From assembly GCA_022792555.1 (NCBI GenBank), contig JAAWBF010000183.1, positions 1 to 64,000 of the forward strand: a stretch of DNA of 64,000 bases, written 5' to 3'. Below the pieces are notes generated by a model, which was not told the DNA's origin, made no database searches, and saw nothing but the letters and a program-made list of their open reading frames with translations. A program made the position numbers and the translations under genes. This document shows, in pieces, positions 46,558 through 55,609 of the stretch (positions within the stretch are counted from its first letter, which is position 1; every line of letters starts with the position of its first letter). Source of the stretch: Oscillospiraceae bacterium (GTDB lineage Bacteria; Bacillota; Clostridia; Oscillospirales; Oscillospiraceae).

Positions 46558-46668
46558 AATCTTCTCTCATCCCGACTATACGGTCGGCTTCGGAATTTCA
46601 CCGAATCATGCCTTATGGCGCGTGGGCTATACCACCGGTAGGGACTCACACCCTGCCCTGAAGATCTT
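46558..46668 (-). promoter_or_regulatory. FMN riboswitch (RFN element)
   Basis: Minus strand reads GATCTTCAGGGCAGGGTG, GAGTCCCTACCGGTGGTA, AGCCCACGCGCC, GATTCGGTGAAATTCCG, AGCCGACCGTATAGTCGGGATG and AGAGAAGAT, in the order of the RFN consensus with closing P1. FMN binding should favour the downstream terminator and repress ribE-ribBA-ribH. Confidence 0.96.
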
Positions 46669-46683
46669 GATTCAATTTCCTTA

Positions 46684-46712
46684 ACTATAGCATGGTCATC
46701 TATCTTTGTCAA
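46684..46712 (-). promoter_or_regulatory. sigma-A promoter of the rib operon
   Basis: Minus strand TTGACA, 17 bp, TATAGT, about 15 bp before the FMN aptamer. Confidence 0.85.
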
Positions 46713-46772
46713 GGAATTTTTTCTGTAAAATTCTAGAAATTACAAGCAAAAAGCTCCTTTATTAGAAAACAA

Positions 46773-46818
46773 GGCCACCCCTAGCGATCCAGATCTTAGA
46801 TCGTAAAGGGTGGCCTGT
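46773..46818 (-). terminator. Terminator of the spoIIIA operon
   Basis: A stem of GGCCACCC / GGGTGGCC extended by CGATC / GATCG across small internal loops, followed on the minus strand by TTGTTTTC. Directly after the spoIIIAH stop. Confidence 0.75.
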
Positions 46819-46822
46819 TTTA

Positions 46823-47446
46823 TCAGGGATCGGCCTCAATAATTTTGATTTGGCCGGCCTCCAGCCCGGTCTCTCCGGTGACAATCTCGGTGATCTTGGC
46901 GATATCTGCATCAGTTAGCCCAGTTTCCGTAGCAGCCACCACAACACTGACGCTGTCATCACCGATAAAGGCCACACAGTCTGCATAACCCTTGGCAGTG
47001 ACGAGGTTTTCGATTTGTGCCTCAGATACGGTATAGTTGGCCAGAGTCTGAATAGCAGCACCGGCCTGATCTTTCATCGTTTGATCGGCATCTGCATTTC
47101 CTACTGTCTGTTGGAGGATGGAAAGAGCACCATCGCGAGCCTGCTGACGATTAAGACGGGCGGAGTCAAAATACCCGCTTTGGAGTTGTTCCTGCTCTGA
47201 AACAGAGGGCTGGGCGCTTCCAGCTGGAGAAATGCCGGCTCCGCTGGTACTGTCTGTGGGTGTAGCCGGTGTATTGGTGGGTGCGTTGAGTAGAGGATCC
47301 GAGCTTTGGGCTCCTACTTGGGTCGCCTGACCCAGCACTTTTCCCGTGTCTGCGGCGTCCTTCGTATACGACCAGTTGAGGTACACCGCCGCACAGACAA
47401 ACAGGACAATTGCGGCTACCACCATATTGCGTTTCCATAGCTTCAT
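46823..47446 (-). CDS. spoIIIAH: Stage III sporulation protein AH
   Basis: A 207-residue mother-cell protein with one N-terminal membrane segment (MVVAAIVLFVCAAVYLNW), a Pro/Thr/Ser-rich linker and a C-terminal ring-building domain (from about residue 85). In the forespore channel it pairs with SpoIIQ across the intermembrane space. The start was placed at the ATG 8 bp after AAAGGATGG, four codons inside the track ORF. Last gene of the operon, before a terminator. Confidence 0.92.
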   Translation of the reverse strand: MKLWKRNMVVAAIVLFVCAAVYLNWSYTKDAADTGKVLGQATQVGAQSSDPLLNAPTNTPATPTDSTSGAGISPAGSAQPSVSEQEQLQSGYFDSARLNRQQARDGALSILQQTVGNADADQTMKDQAGAAIQTLANYTVSEAQIENLVTAKGYADCVAFIGDDSVSVVVAATETGLTDADIAKITEIVTGETGLEAGQIKIIEADP

Positions 47447-47523
47447 ACCAAAATCCATCCTTTCTAAATGATACGTTTTTTTGAGTCGTTATTGAGCAAT
47501 TCTTTTTTGCGTTCATGAAGCGA

Positions 47524-48048
47524 TTAAGTACCCTTGCACACAGAGATCCGATCGGATCCCAATCCAGTCAATGCGGCTACCGCCTCCACTACCTTGAGCC
47601 GGACTGTGGGATCTCCTCCCCCAGAGCATACCACCAGTGCGCCCCGAAATTCGGGCGAAAGCTGTTGGAGCAAGACAGTGGATTCTCGGCCTGATCCCTC
47701 TGAAATAACCACCGTGTTCCAAGTACTGTCCTTATGTTCCTCCGTCTGGGAGATCGCGCTGTCCTGGGCCAAAACTCGGCGGCTACCTCCCTTGACGGTC
47801 AGAACAACTGTCACCTGTCCAGCTCCTTCAATTTGAGAGAGGGCATGTTCGAGTTTTTGCTCCATCTCCTCCACGCTACAGCTGTCCTCTGGCAATTCTG
47901 CCTGAGTTTGTTTCGTTTCCAGACGCGCTTTGTCAGGGAGCAGGAGGAGGAGTACACCAGCTAATATCACAAGACAGACATATTTGTACTTCCCTACCAC
48001 AGTCCCCAGTCTACCAAGCTGTGCCTGCCAATTGGATAGATTTTTCAT
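47524..48048 (-). CDS. spoIIIAG: Stage III sporulation protein AG
   Basis: A 174-residue protein with an N-terminal membrane segment (YVCLVILAGVLLLLLP) and the ring-forming domain with LEHALSQIEGAGQVTVVLTVKGG and GALVVCSGGGDPTVRLKVVEAV. It forms the large ring of the mother cell-forespore feeding channel. ATGA overlap with spoIIIAF. Confidence 0.93.
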   Translation of the reverse strand: MKNLSNWQAQLGRLGTVVGKYKYVCLVILAGVLLLLLPDKARLETKQTQAELPEDSCSVEEMEQKLEHALSQIEGAGQVTVVLTVKGGSRRVLAQDSAISQTEEHKDSTWNTVVISEGSGRESTVLLQQLSPEFRGALVVCSGGGDPTVRLKVVEAVAALTGLGSDRISVCKGT

Positions 48049-48539
48049 TCTGCATCCTCCAGGTAATGTTGCTGATCGGCCGGCAGAGCAAGATCGGCCT
48101 CCAACTGCCGGGTCAGTACAGTCCGCTGGTAGTCGGTCAGATTGCCGTGGATGACAACAGATGTCGGAATGGGATAGTATCCCTCCCCACCGTCCTGAGC
48201 TGTCACCTCAACCTGGCACTCAATCCCAAAGGAAGCCGCCTTGTCCAAAATATATGCGCCTGTCTGCTCCTCTATGAGTTCTTTCATAAGGGTGAGATTA
48301 GTATCCTCCAGTGGGAGTGCTTCCTCCTGCCATACCGCCTGATAAGAGAGGAATGAGCGGGCCAATATCCCGCTGTCAAGCTGGAGCACTGGCTGTACCA
48401 CCGCCAACAGGAGTACTAGCCCGCTGGTTAAACGCCCAATTTTGCGGACCGGTCCCTCCGGCATCAGCGCCCCTGCCAAAGCCACAAACATGGCTGCGCA
48501 GGTAATCCCAACCAACCATTCCTTGATGAGCGCTATCAT
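48045..48539 (-). CDS. spoIIIAF: Stage III sporulation protein AF
   Basis: A 164-residue protein with two N-terminal membrane segments (WLVGITCAAMFVALAGALMP and LTSGLVLLLAVVQPVL) and a soluble tail. It is part of the spoIIIA channel complex. ATGA-type overlaps on both sides couple it to AE and AG. Confidence 0.9.
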   Translation of the reverse strand: MIALIKEWLVGITCAAMFVALAGALMPEGPVRKIGRLTSGLVLLLAVVQPVLQLDSGILARSFLSYQAVWQEEALPLEDTNLTLMKELIEEQTGAYILDKAASFGIECQVEVTAQDGGEGYYPIPTSVVIHGNLTDYQRTVLTRQLEADLALPADQQHYLEDAE

Positions 48540-49648
48540 GGCGTCACCACAGAGAGAGAGACAACCAGGGAGACCAACAGCAGCAACGCTCCGGCCCCTG
48601 TCATCCCTAAGATCAGGCCAAAGGCCCCTCCAATGGCATCGATCAGTCCGGCGATCCGTCCATCAGCTACCGTGGCCGTCAGTGCAGCTGTCACTTTATA
48701 GGTCAGATAGTGGATCCCAAGCTGGAGGAATGGCGCAATACACAGAAAGAGAATCACCAACATACCGAAGATCCCTACCATATTTTTGAGCAATCCGGCT
48801 CCCGCCAAGACCGCCTCTGCCGCGTCCGACAGGATGCCACCTACTACAGGCACCATCCCCGAAATGGTGAGCTTGGCAGTCTTGACAGCGGCGGCATCCG
48901 CAGAACCTGCAATCACCCCGCTGACCGTCAAATAACCTACAAAGAGGAGGAGTACCCCGGTCAAAGCCGAGGTGACAATCCATTTGAGCAGATTCCCAAT
49001 CCGCTTGAGTCCCTCATTGCCTAAAGCGGCATAGGCCAAGCTTGAGGCCACATAGGCATACACCAGAGGGAGCAGCAGGCAGTTGATGAGAGACATCAAC
49101 AGATTAGAAAACAGAACTGTAGCGAGCTGGCGAGCCGCCGCACTGGAGGGGGAGCCTGTGGCAGTACAGGCCGCAGTCACAACCGGGAGAAGTACTTTAG
49201 AAAACCCATCCATCCCCTCCAGCGCTCCTCTGCCCAGACCAACTAGGGCATGAACATCGGCAGCGGCTACAGCGGTGATAGCCAGCGATCCGGCTACTGC
49301 AACAGTGTCCGGTATTTTTCCACCTCCAAATCCGCTCTGGAGCCCATCAGCCACCCCACACAACAGGACGATGACCAGCAAGAGTACCCCGCTGTGTACC
49401 GCCTTTTGCAGCGCCGCCGGTGCCTGGGCGCGTCCGGCATCCAGAATTGTCTGGAGTCCCTGATCCCAGTCCATCTCCTGGGTTGGTCCGCTGCCATCCA
49501 GATAGCGGTCTGCCGCCGCCTGCAGCCTGTCCAGTTCCAGGGCATCGGCCTGGGCAGATAGGATTTCCTCTCCAGCGGCGGCAGCCGGTCCAATTAAAAC
49601 AGCCGCAGTCAGCAACAGAGACGGAAAGCAAGTCCAATTGATACGCAT
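48536..49648 (-). CDS. spoIIIAE: Stage III sporulation protein AE
   Basis: A 370-residue polytopic membrane protein, with an N-terminal signal-like segment (LLLTAAVLIGPAAAAGE) and about seven to eight further segments. Conserved parts include LLVIVLLCGVADGLQ and SGMVPVVGGILSDAAEAVLAGAGLLKN. It is the major membrane component of the channel, likened to type III secretion export-gate proteins. Confidence 0.93.
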   Translation of the reverse strand: MRINWTCFPSLLLTAAVLIGPAAAAGEEILSAQADALELDRLQAAADRYLDGSGPTQEMDWDQGLQTILDAGRAQAPAALQKAVHSGVLLLVIVLLCGVADGLQSGFGGGKIPDTVAVAGSLAITAVAAADVHALVGLGRGALEGMDGFSKVLLPVVTAACTATGSPSSAAARQLATVLFSNLLMSLINCLLLPLVYAYVASSLAYAALGNEGLKRIGNLLKWIVTSALTGVLLLFVGYLTVSGVIAGSADAAAVKTAKLTISGMVPVVGGILSDAAEAVLAGAGLLKNMVGIFGMLVILFLCIAPFLQLGIHYLTYKVTAALTATVADGRIAGLIDAIGGAFGLILGMTGAGALLLLVSLVVSLSVVTP

Positions 49649-49679
49649 AGGGTCTCCTTCCTTTACACGTCTACACGTC

Positions 49680-50066
49680 TTATATCAGCCCGGTGATGGT
49701 CTCCAAAACTGCCTCCATCAGCGGCAGAGCGACAAACAGCGCCAAGGCGGCCCCGGCGGTCTCAACGAAGGCAGCGATCCCCCCCTCTTTGGCATCCCGG
49801 CAGATCTCGGCGGTAATACGAGTGACAACCGCGATTCCAACCGTTTTGACGACGGGAGACAAAACTGCTGGAACCATACCGGCTGTCTCTCCTAAGGCGT
49901 CCATCAGGCTTAAAACACCCTCCGACGCGTGGAGCGCAAAGCCTAGGATAAGAATTCCTGCGGCTAGGGCCAGAACGAGGCCCAATTCCTGTGCGTTTTT
50001 TTGGAGGATCATGGCGCAGAGCGCCGCTGTTACCGCGATTGCAGACACCTTTAAAATCTCTTCCAT
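49680..50066 (-). CDS. spoIIIAD: Stage III sporulation protein AD
   Basis: A 128-residue membrane protein with about three to four hydrophobic segments (VSAIAVTAALCAMILQ, LGLVLALAAGILILGFAL). The segment GIAVVTRITAEICRDAKEGGIA is the typical family stretch. Lies 6 bp after spoIIIAC. Confidence 0.92.
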   Translation of the reverse strand: MEEILKVSAIAVTAALCAMILQKNAQELGLVLALAAGILILGFALHASEGVLSLMDALGETAGMVPAVLSPVVKTVGIAVVTRITAEICRDAKEGGIAAFVETAGAALALFVALPLMEAVLETITGLI

Positions 50067-50072
50067 GGCGCA

Positions 50073-50267
50073 TTACAATCCAAAGAGAGTTTTGACCAAT
50101 TGGAACAGGTCGCTGATTTTCTGGACCACCATCATTAACACGACCACAAGGCCAGCCAAGGTTGTCATAGTCGCCTGCTCCTCCCGCCCTGAACGGGACA
50201 ATACCTGGTTGAGCACCGAGACCAAGATCCCAATGGCCGCAATTCTAAAGATCAGATCAATATCCAT
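50073..50267 (-). CDS. spoIIIAC: Stage III sporulation protein AC
   Basis: A 64-residue membrane protein with two segments (LIFRIAAIGILVSVLNQVL and LAGLVVVLMMVVQKISDLF). The start is the inner ATG giving MDIDLIFRIAAIG, matching the family's usual length; the track start adds nine residues. Part of the spoIIIA channel. Confidence 0.92.
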   Translation of the reverse strand: MDIDLIFRIAAIGILVSVLNQVLSRSGREEQATMTTLAGLVVVLMMVVQKISDLFQLVKTLFGL

Positions 50268-50300
50268 CTGTATCTGCTTCCCTTCTCCGAACATTGGAGG

Positions 50301-50813
50301 CTATAAGAGCAATACGGCCAAAAAGCTGCCGATAGTCAGCCCAAGCGCACCATAAACCCGCCCCATACGGCCCCTCTCCTCCTCCGCATTGGCTAGGCTG
50401 TGGTTGAGTCTGGTATGGATTTCCGCCAATGCCGCCCGCTGACCTGGTCCATCATAGCGCCCTAAGACCTCCCCCAGCTCTTCCAGCGTACAACAGTCTT
50501 CGCTGCTCAGATCCATCGGATAGGATACCAGCGCTGTATGCCAGATCTGGCACAAGCTCTGTTCTCCAAGGTGATCAAGTCCGGATGTGCAGCGGGCGAA
50601 AAAATGGCAGGCGGGCGCCTGTGCCCGCTTGGCCAGTAGGGCCAGCAGTTCTGGCGTAGGAGTCAGCCGGAAGGAAAGCTCCCTGTCCATTAGTGCCAAT
50701 GCACCAAGTATGGCCCGCAGGCTGTTCACACGGCGGTTTAAATGTCCCGCGGCAGAAAAGCCAAAGGCCGCAGCACCACTGGTGAGAAGAACAGCGCCAA
50801 GTATCTTCAGCAT
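50301..50813 (-). CDS. spoIIIAB: Stage III sporulation protein AB
   Basis: A 170-residue protein anchored at both ends by hydrophobic segments (ILGAVLLTSGAAAFGFSA, GLTIGSFLAVLLL) with a helical soluble domain between. RVNSLRAILGALALMDRELSFRLTPTPELL is the family-typical start of that domain. It is likened to type II secretion protein F and acts with the AA ATPase. Overlaps spoIIIAA by 7 bp. Confidence 0.92.
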   Translation of the reverse strand: MLKILGAVLLTSGAAAFGFSAAGHLNRRVNSLRAILGALALMDRELSFRLTPTPELLALLAKRAQAPACHFFARCTSGLDHLGEQSLCQIWHTALVSYPMDLSSEDCCTLEELGEVLGRYDGPGQRAALAEIHTRLNHSLANAEEERGRMGRVYGALGLTIGSFLAVLLL

Positions 50814-51745
50814 AGGGGTTTCTCCAGAGAAAAAATATGGAATTGACGGATTCCCTGTTCACGTTCTATCAAGACCGCCCGCTGAAAGAGCTTTAGGGAT
50901 AATAAACGCTGGTAAAGGGGTCGGGTACCCAAATCCTCCAGGCTGCGTGCGTGGGCAGTGGCCAACAGGATGACGCCGCAGTTGGCCGCCGTCTCCAGGG
51001 CGGCAATATCTCCAGGTGCGGTGATCTCATCGGCAGCCAGAACCTGGGGATTCATTCCCCGCAGCAGCATCATCAATCCCTCCTCTTTGGGGCAGCCATC
51101 CATGACGTCTGTGAGAGGCCCAACCTCCATCTGAGGGACACCATGGTATAATGCACACAGCTCTCCACGCTCATCAGCCACCCCTACCCGCAGGGGCATG
51201 GTTCCAATTCCAGCAGAGATCCGCCGGATCAGATCCCGGAGCAGTGTCGTCTTACCACCGCCTGGCGGGGAGAGAATCAAGGTACTGCGCAGTCCGCCTC
51301 CCACGGTTAAGGCGGGCAGAACCTGCTCTGCCGCCCCTGAAATTTCCCTGGCAATTCGGATGGCCAGAGAGGAGAGCTGGCGGAGGTTGGTAATACTCCC
51401 CTCCTGTACCACAGCCGCTCCGCACAGCCCGATCCGATGTCCCCCCTGTACGGTGATAAAACCGTTGCACACGCGATCCAACACCGTATGGGCTGATGCC
51501 TGTGTGGCGATTTCAAATACTGCGGATAGGTCCTCTCCTTGAATGGGTTCTGGACAGCCGGGAACCGGAACCTCTCCTCTGGGGAGCAATACTGTGAGTG
51601 GTTGTCCCATACGCAGGCGGAACTCCTCGGCGCGAGCTTTGTCTATCTCACTGAATGCGGCCAAAGCATGTCGCTGTCGGGGGGGTAAAAGAGCTGCCGC
51701 CTGCATAAACCGCTGGATTGCCAGCTGGTCTGAATTGTTTCTCAT
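50807..51745 (-). CDS. spoIIIAA: Stage III sporulation protein AA (ATPase)
   Basis: A 312-residue secretion-type ATPase driving the mother cell-forespore channel. Walker A is LSPPGGGKTTLLRD; the region VLAADEITAPGDIAALETAANCG holds the Walker B acidic residues. First gene of the operon. Ribosome binding site GAGGAG; a sigma-E-like promoter lies 30 bp upstream. Confidence 0.95.
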   Translation of the reverse strand: MRNNSDQLAIQRFMQAAALLPPRQRHALAAFSEIDKARAEEFRLRMGQPLTVLLPRGEVPVPGCPEPIQGEDLSAVFEIATQASAHTVLDRVCNGFITVQGGHRIGLCGAAVVQEGSITNLRQLSSLAIRIAREISGAAEQVLPALTVGGGLRSTLILSPPGGGKTTLLRDLIRRISAGIGTMPLRVGVADERGELCALYHGVPQMEVGPLTDVMDGCPKEEGLMMLLRGMNPQVLAADEITAPGDIAALETAANCGVILLATAHARSLEDLGTRPLYQRLLSLKLFQRAVLIEREQGIRQFHIFSLEKPLC

Positions 51746-51775
51746 AACCTCACGCTCCTCTTTTGTTGTTGGAAT

Positions 51776-51805
51776 ATCCTATGAACGGTTGTCCATGTTT
51801 ATGAC
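51776..51805 (-). promoter_or_regulatory. sigma-E-like promoter of the spoIIIA operon
   Basis: Minus strand GTCATAAA, 14 bp, CATAGGAT. The mother-cell sigma-E consensus is about GTCATAtt-N13/15-CATACAnT, so the -35 matches well and the -10 in six of eight positions. The operon is sigma-E-controlled in Bacillus. Confidence 0.65.
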
Positions 51806-51831
51806 GAGAAAAAAGAGACCAGCAAAGCACA

Positions 51832-51866
51832 AAACGGTCTCACTCCTCCAGGAATGAGACCGTTTC
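51832..51866. terminator. Terminator after lgt
   Basis: A stem AAACGGTCTCA / TGAGACCGTTT with a 12-nt centre; T-rich on both sides. It separates lgt from the spoIIIA promoter. Confidence 0.7.
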
Positions 51867-51880
51867 TTACATTATTCAAC

Positions 51881-52843
51881 TTATCTTTCTTCTTCCGCGC
51901 TGGATTCACCCTTAGACTGCATGGGTCCCGCCCCCTCTGAAGGGGCCTGATTTTGTTCGTCCTGTGTTTCAGGCGGCAGGGACTTCTGCGCAGCTTGTTC
52001 CACCCAGAGGGTTTTTGGATGCCGTTTGATATGGGAGAAGTTCCAGAACAGCAGGACTAAGGCCGCAAGAGAGGAGAGAAAGCCCAGCGCCTGAGAGACA
52101 CGGATCCCTGTACCAAAGAGATAGAGACTGTCAGAACGCAGGCCCTCAATGAGACCGCGCCCAAACCCATACCAAGCCAGATAGCTCAAAAAGATCTGCC
52201 CATCGAATTTGCGTCCCTGTTTGACTGCCCAAGCCAGAAGGAAAAATCCGGCCAGATTCCACAGAGATTCATAGAAAAAGGTAGGATGGACCTCGACATA
52301 CTGATAAGTGCCATTTACAAATTCGTAGATCCCCATCCGCCAGGGCAGCGTGGTGGGGCCGCCGTAGGCCTCGATGTTGACAAAATTGCCCCAGCGCCCG
52401 ATACACTGGCCAATCAGCAGACCGAAGACGCCCAGATCTGCAAAAGCCAGAAAGCTGATTTTTTTCCATCTGCAAAAGACAAGGACGGTCAGGATGGCCG
52501 CAATCACAGCGCCATAAATAGCGAGTCCGCCGTCCCAGATGCGCACCATTTGTACAAAATCCAGCCCACCGTCCGCTGTCCGGTACAGATCCAGATAAAA
52601 CACGATGTAGTACAGCCGTGCCCCGATCACTGACAGCGGCACGGCAAAGAAGAGCGCGTCAATCAGATCGTCCTGCCGGATGCCGAATTGTACAGATTTA
52701 CGGCTGCAATAGAAGACAGCCAACAGGAATCCGGTGGCAATGATAACACCATACCAGTAGATGGGCCAGCTCCCCAGATGGAACGCAACCCGGTTAAGCG
52801 AAATCTCCAGGCCGCCCAGCCCTGGAAAGGAAACGGAACGCAT
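51881..52843 (-). CDS. lgt: Prolipoprotein diacylglyceryl transferase
   Basis: A 320-residue polytopic enzyme that lipidates the lipobox Cys of prolipoproteins such as PotD. The signature GRWGNFVNIEAYG and the region VHPTFFYESLWNLAGFFLL are present. The C-terminal 45 residues (AAQKSLPPETQDEQNQ..., Glu/Gln-rich) extend beyond the usual length. The ATG overlaps the stop of the M16 peptidase gene. Confidence 0.96.
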   Translation of the reverse strand: MRSVSFPGLGGLEISLNRVAFHLGSWPIYWYGVIIATGFLLAVFYCSRKSVQFGIRQDDLIDALFFAVPLSVIGARLYYIVFYLDLYRTADGGLDFVQMVRIWDGGLAIYGAVIAAILTVLVFCRWKKISFLAFADLGVFGLLIGQCIGRWGNFVNIEAYGGPTTLPWRMGIYEFVNGTYQYVEVHPTFFYESLWNLAGFFLLAWAVKQGRKFDGQIFLSYLAWYGFGRGLIEGLRSDSLYLFGTGIRVSQALGFLSSLAALVLLFWNFSHIKRHPKTLWVEQAAQKSLPPETQDEQNQAPSEGAGPMQSKGESSAEEER

Positions 52844-54129
52844 TACATCTCACCCTTGGGGCGAACAACGGCCAGGGAGGCACGCTGGGGTGTAAATATA
52901 GTGCGGATACAGGCGGTGACATCCTCGGCATGGATGGTGTCAAACACCGCTGGGAAGTCCAGCATATCTACCCCATCAAAATGGGACTGGGCCAAACCGA
53001 TACAGACAAATTCAAAGGAGTTTAACTGCCGTACCCGGTTTCCGTAGATCGCCTTTTTCTGCCGCTGGAAGAATGCATCATCTACCCCTTCCCTGCCTAA
53101 ACGCTCTGCCTCTGCGAGAACAGCATCGCGGACAGCCTCTGGATCTCGGCTCTCTCCACAGGCCAGGAAGAGGGCACAGGCGGGATAGGCCTCATAGCCG
53201 CTGCCAAAGCTCTTGTTGATCAGGCCCTCACTATAGAGCCGTGCATAGAGTGGACTGGAAGCCCCCATCAGAACCTCGCAGGCCAGCTCACTTACCAGCT
53301 CCTGCCGCAGACGCGACGGGCCTTTTGAGGCTGGATCCGCCTTAAATCCAAGCTGAAAAATGGGGGTAGATACCTCCATGGATAGGGTTTTTCCGCTGTG
53401 AACTGCCGTGGGCATCTCTGGGGCGCCGTAGTCCCGTTCTATCTTGCCGTTGGGAGCCTGCGTCAGGATCTCCTTGGCCAAGGCATAAATCCGCTCCGGA
53501 TCCACATCCCCGGCTACGCACAGAACCATATTAGAAGGATTATAAAATGCCTTATGGCAGGCGTAGAGGGTATCTGCCGTAATGTGGGAGATGGATTCCC
53601 GCGTTCCCGCCACCGAGACCTTGAGGGGGTGATGATCGTAGAGCCCATCCAGCATGGCATAGAAAACCTGGTGAGAGGGATCGTCCTCGATCATCTGGAT
53701 CTCCTGACCGATGATACCCTGCTCCTTGTCCACACTCTCCTGGGTAAACCAGGGAATAGAGACAAAGGACAGAAGGATTTTTAAGTTTTCATAGAATTTT
53801 TCCGTACTCTCAAAGTAATACCCCGTGATAGCAGAGCTGGTAAAGGCATTAGGGCTGGCGCCGTTTTGCGCCAGGTCCTGGAGTGCATTTCCATCCTGCG
53901 TGTCAAACATCTTGTGTTCCAAAAAGTGCGCCACGCCAGCTGGTGTATCGTGCCAGGCCCCATCGAGCTGAAACCGCATGTCCATCCCGCCGTAACAGGT
54001 GGCAAAAAAGGCGTAGCACTTTTGGAACTGGCGCTTTTCATCTACATAGATGTGCAGGCCGTTCTCCAGCTGTCCGTGCCAGAGCCGTTCCCCAAGCCGG
54101 GCGTATTCCTTGCTTACCATATTTGCCAT
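52843..54129 (-). CDS. M16 family metallopeptidase (active, YmfH-like)
   Basis: A 428-residue inverzincin. The zinc motif HFLEH (H-x-x-E-H) lies at about residues 68-72, with the distal Glu in GIIGQEIQMIEDD. Family members form heterodimers in which one subunit is catalytic; this is the catalytic one. The product of the next upstream gene lacks the motif. Substrate unknown. 4 bp after the partner gene. Confidence 0.9.
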   Translation of the reverse strand: MANMVSKEYARLGERLWHGQLENGLHIYVDEKRQFQKCYAFFATCYGGMDMRFQLDGAWHDTPAGVAHFLEHKMFDTQDGNALQDLAQNGASPNAFTSSAITGYYFESTEKFYENLKILLSFVSIPWFTQESVDKEQGIIGQEIQMIEDDPSHQVFYAMLDGLYDHHPLKVSVAGTRESISHITADTLYACHKAFYNPSNMVLCVAGDVDPERIYALAKEILTQAPNGKIERDYGAPEMPTAVHSGKTLSMEVSTPIFQLGFKADPASKGPSRLRQELVSELACEVLMGASSPLYARLYSEGLINKSFGSGYEAYPACALFLACGESRDPEAVRDAVLAEAERLGREGVDDAFFQRQKKAIYGNRVRQLNSFEFVCIGLAQSHFDGVDMLDFPAVFDTIHAEDVTACIRTIFTPQRASLAVVRPKGEM

Positions 54130-54133
54130 GGGC

Positions 54134-55417
54134 CTAATCCTCCTTGCCTTTCAGGAAGTAAACAGTATCCAGAGACAGGCGTTGGGCTGCCGCAATCACC
54201 TGCTCTTTTGTGACCCCCTCTATCCGTGCGGCCAGCGCCTCCGGTGTCTCGGCCAATCCGGCTACTATCTGGGCCAGCCAATAGTCCTCAAGGCGGCTCT
54301 GAGAATCTAATGTGGTATATAAGGTACTAACCAAGGAACGGCGCGCACCCTCCAGCTCCCAGTCTTCTATCTGCCCACGCTTGCAGTGCTCCAGCTGAGC
54401 CAAAATCTCCGCCTTGGCCTCCTCTACTTTGTCAAACTCCACACCGGAGGAGACCAGCATGACACCTTTAAGCTTTTCCAGCTGGGCGCTGGCGTAGTAG
54501 CACAGGGAGAGCCGCTCCCGCACGTTGAGGAAGAGCTTAGAGGTTGTCGTCCCGCCAAAGACCGCAGTACACAGCGCCAGGGCAGGATATTCGGGATCCT
54601 GTACAGTAATCCCGTCGGTCCGCAGGCCCATCGTGAGTTTCCCCTGGGTCACATCCAGAGCCTCCTCTACAAGCTTGGGAGGGACCGAGGCAGCTTTCTG
54701 CGTACAGGGAGAGGGCTGGAACCGGGCCTCAGTTTTAGGCAGGCCTTCCAGCGCAGATAGAAACGCCTTTTTTACTCGTTCCGGCGCAGCTGAACCGCAG
54801 AAATAGATCTCAATAGCAGCCTGTGACAGAAGGGCCTGATACCGGTCCCAGAGCGCCCTGCCGTCCAGTGCAGCAGCCTGGGCCTCGCTGCCCAATTTAT
54901 CCACACCAAAGGGTTCTCCACTGCACATCTCAGCGGTAACACGGTTCAGAGCGTACTGGCGTTTTTCGTTGATCTGCGCTCGAATGCGGTCAATGAGGTT
55001 GCCTCGCTCTCCCTCTACATAGGCTGGGACGAACCCCTCCCCTGCCTGTGCCGGATGGAGCAGCAGTTCTCCAAACAGCATAGCTGCTGGCTCCAAGATC
55101 TGGCTTCCATCCATAGTATAGGCGTCATCTAAAAAGCTGCCCGTAAAACCGATGCATTGGGTCTCTCCCTTTTTGCGTACCGCCGGCTCAATCCATCCAC
55201 CATAGAGATCGTCCAATGCAGTTGACAGGGACTCCATATCGGGACAACGCTTGGTCCCGCGGCGCAGGACCATAGGGACAAGCGCATTTGCCGAGGCGGT
55301 TTCTGCACGGATAGGAGTAAGCAGCTCCACCCCAATCAGGCTGGATTTAAACTTTTTTGTATGCACCGCCGTCAGATGGACGCCGGAAAACAGCTCCATA
55401 CGGGTGACATTGGCCAT
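54134..55417 (-). CDS. M16 family peptidase partner (inactive, YmfF-like)
   Basis: A 427-residue M16-fold protein without the H-x-x-E-H motif: the equivalent region reads ANALVPMVLRRGTKRCPD. It therefore is the non-catalytic half of the heterodimer with the following gene, as for YmfF/YmfH. The start used is the ATG after AAAGGA giving MANVTRMELFSG; the long track ORF includes noncoding sequence. Confidence 0.86.
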   Translation of the reverse strand: MANVTRMELFSGVHLTAVHTKKFKSSLIGVELLTPIRAETASANALVPMVLRRGTKRCPDMESLSTALDDLYGGWIEPAVRKKGETQCIGFTGSFLDDAYTMDGSQILEPAAMLFGELLLHPAQAGEGFVPAYVEGERGNLIDRIRAQINEKRQYALNRVTAEMCSGEPFGVDKLGSEAQAAALDGRALWDRYQALLSQAAIEIYFCGSAAPERVKKAFLSALEGLPKTEARFQPSPCTQKAASVPPKLVEEALDVTQGKLTMGLRTDGITVQDPEYPALALCTAVFGGTTTSKLFLNVRERLSLCYYASAQLEKLKGVMLVSSGVEFDKVEEAKAEILAQLEHCKRGQIEDWELEGARRSLVSTLYTTLDSQSRLEDYWLAQIVAGLAETPEALAARIEGVTKEQVIAAAQRLSLDTVYFLKGKED

Positions 55418-55609
55418 CAGCCACCATTCCTTTCCTAGTGGAAATTGCAGGCCTCCTGATCGGCGGCCAGGCCGTACCGGCAGGTACCATCGGCTTCCGA
55501 CCAGTGCGGCAGCTTGTATTATACAACATTTTTCCCGGTTTGACACCCTAAAAAACAAAATTAGCTGGCTTTTCTCTGTCCTCTTCCTGAGACGAAGAAA
55601 ATTTCAAGT

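Noticed and set aside
49693-50355. 220-aa plus-strand ORF opposite spoIIIAD/AC
   Set aside because: Low-complexity shadow frame; both minus-strand genes are clearly real.
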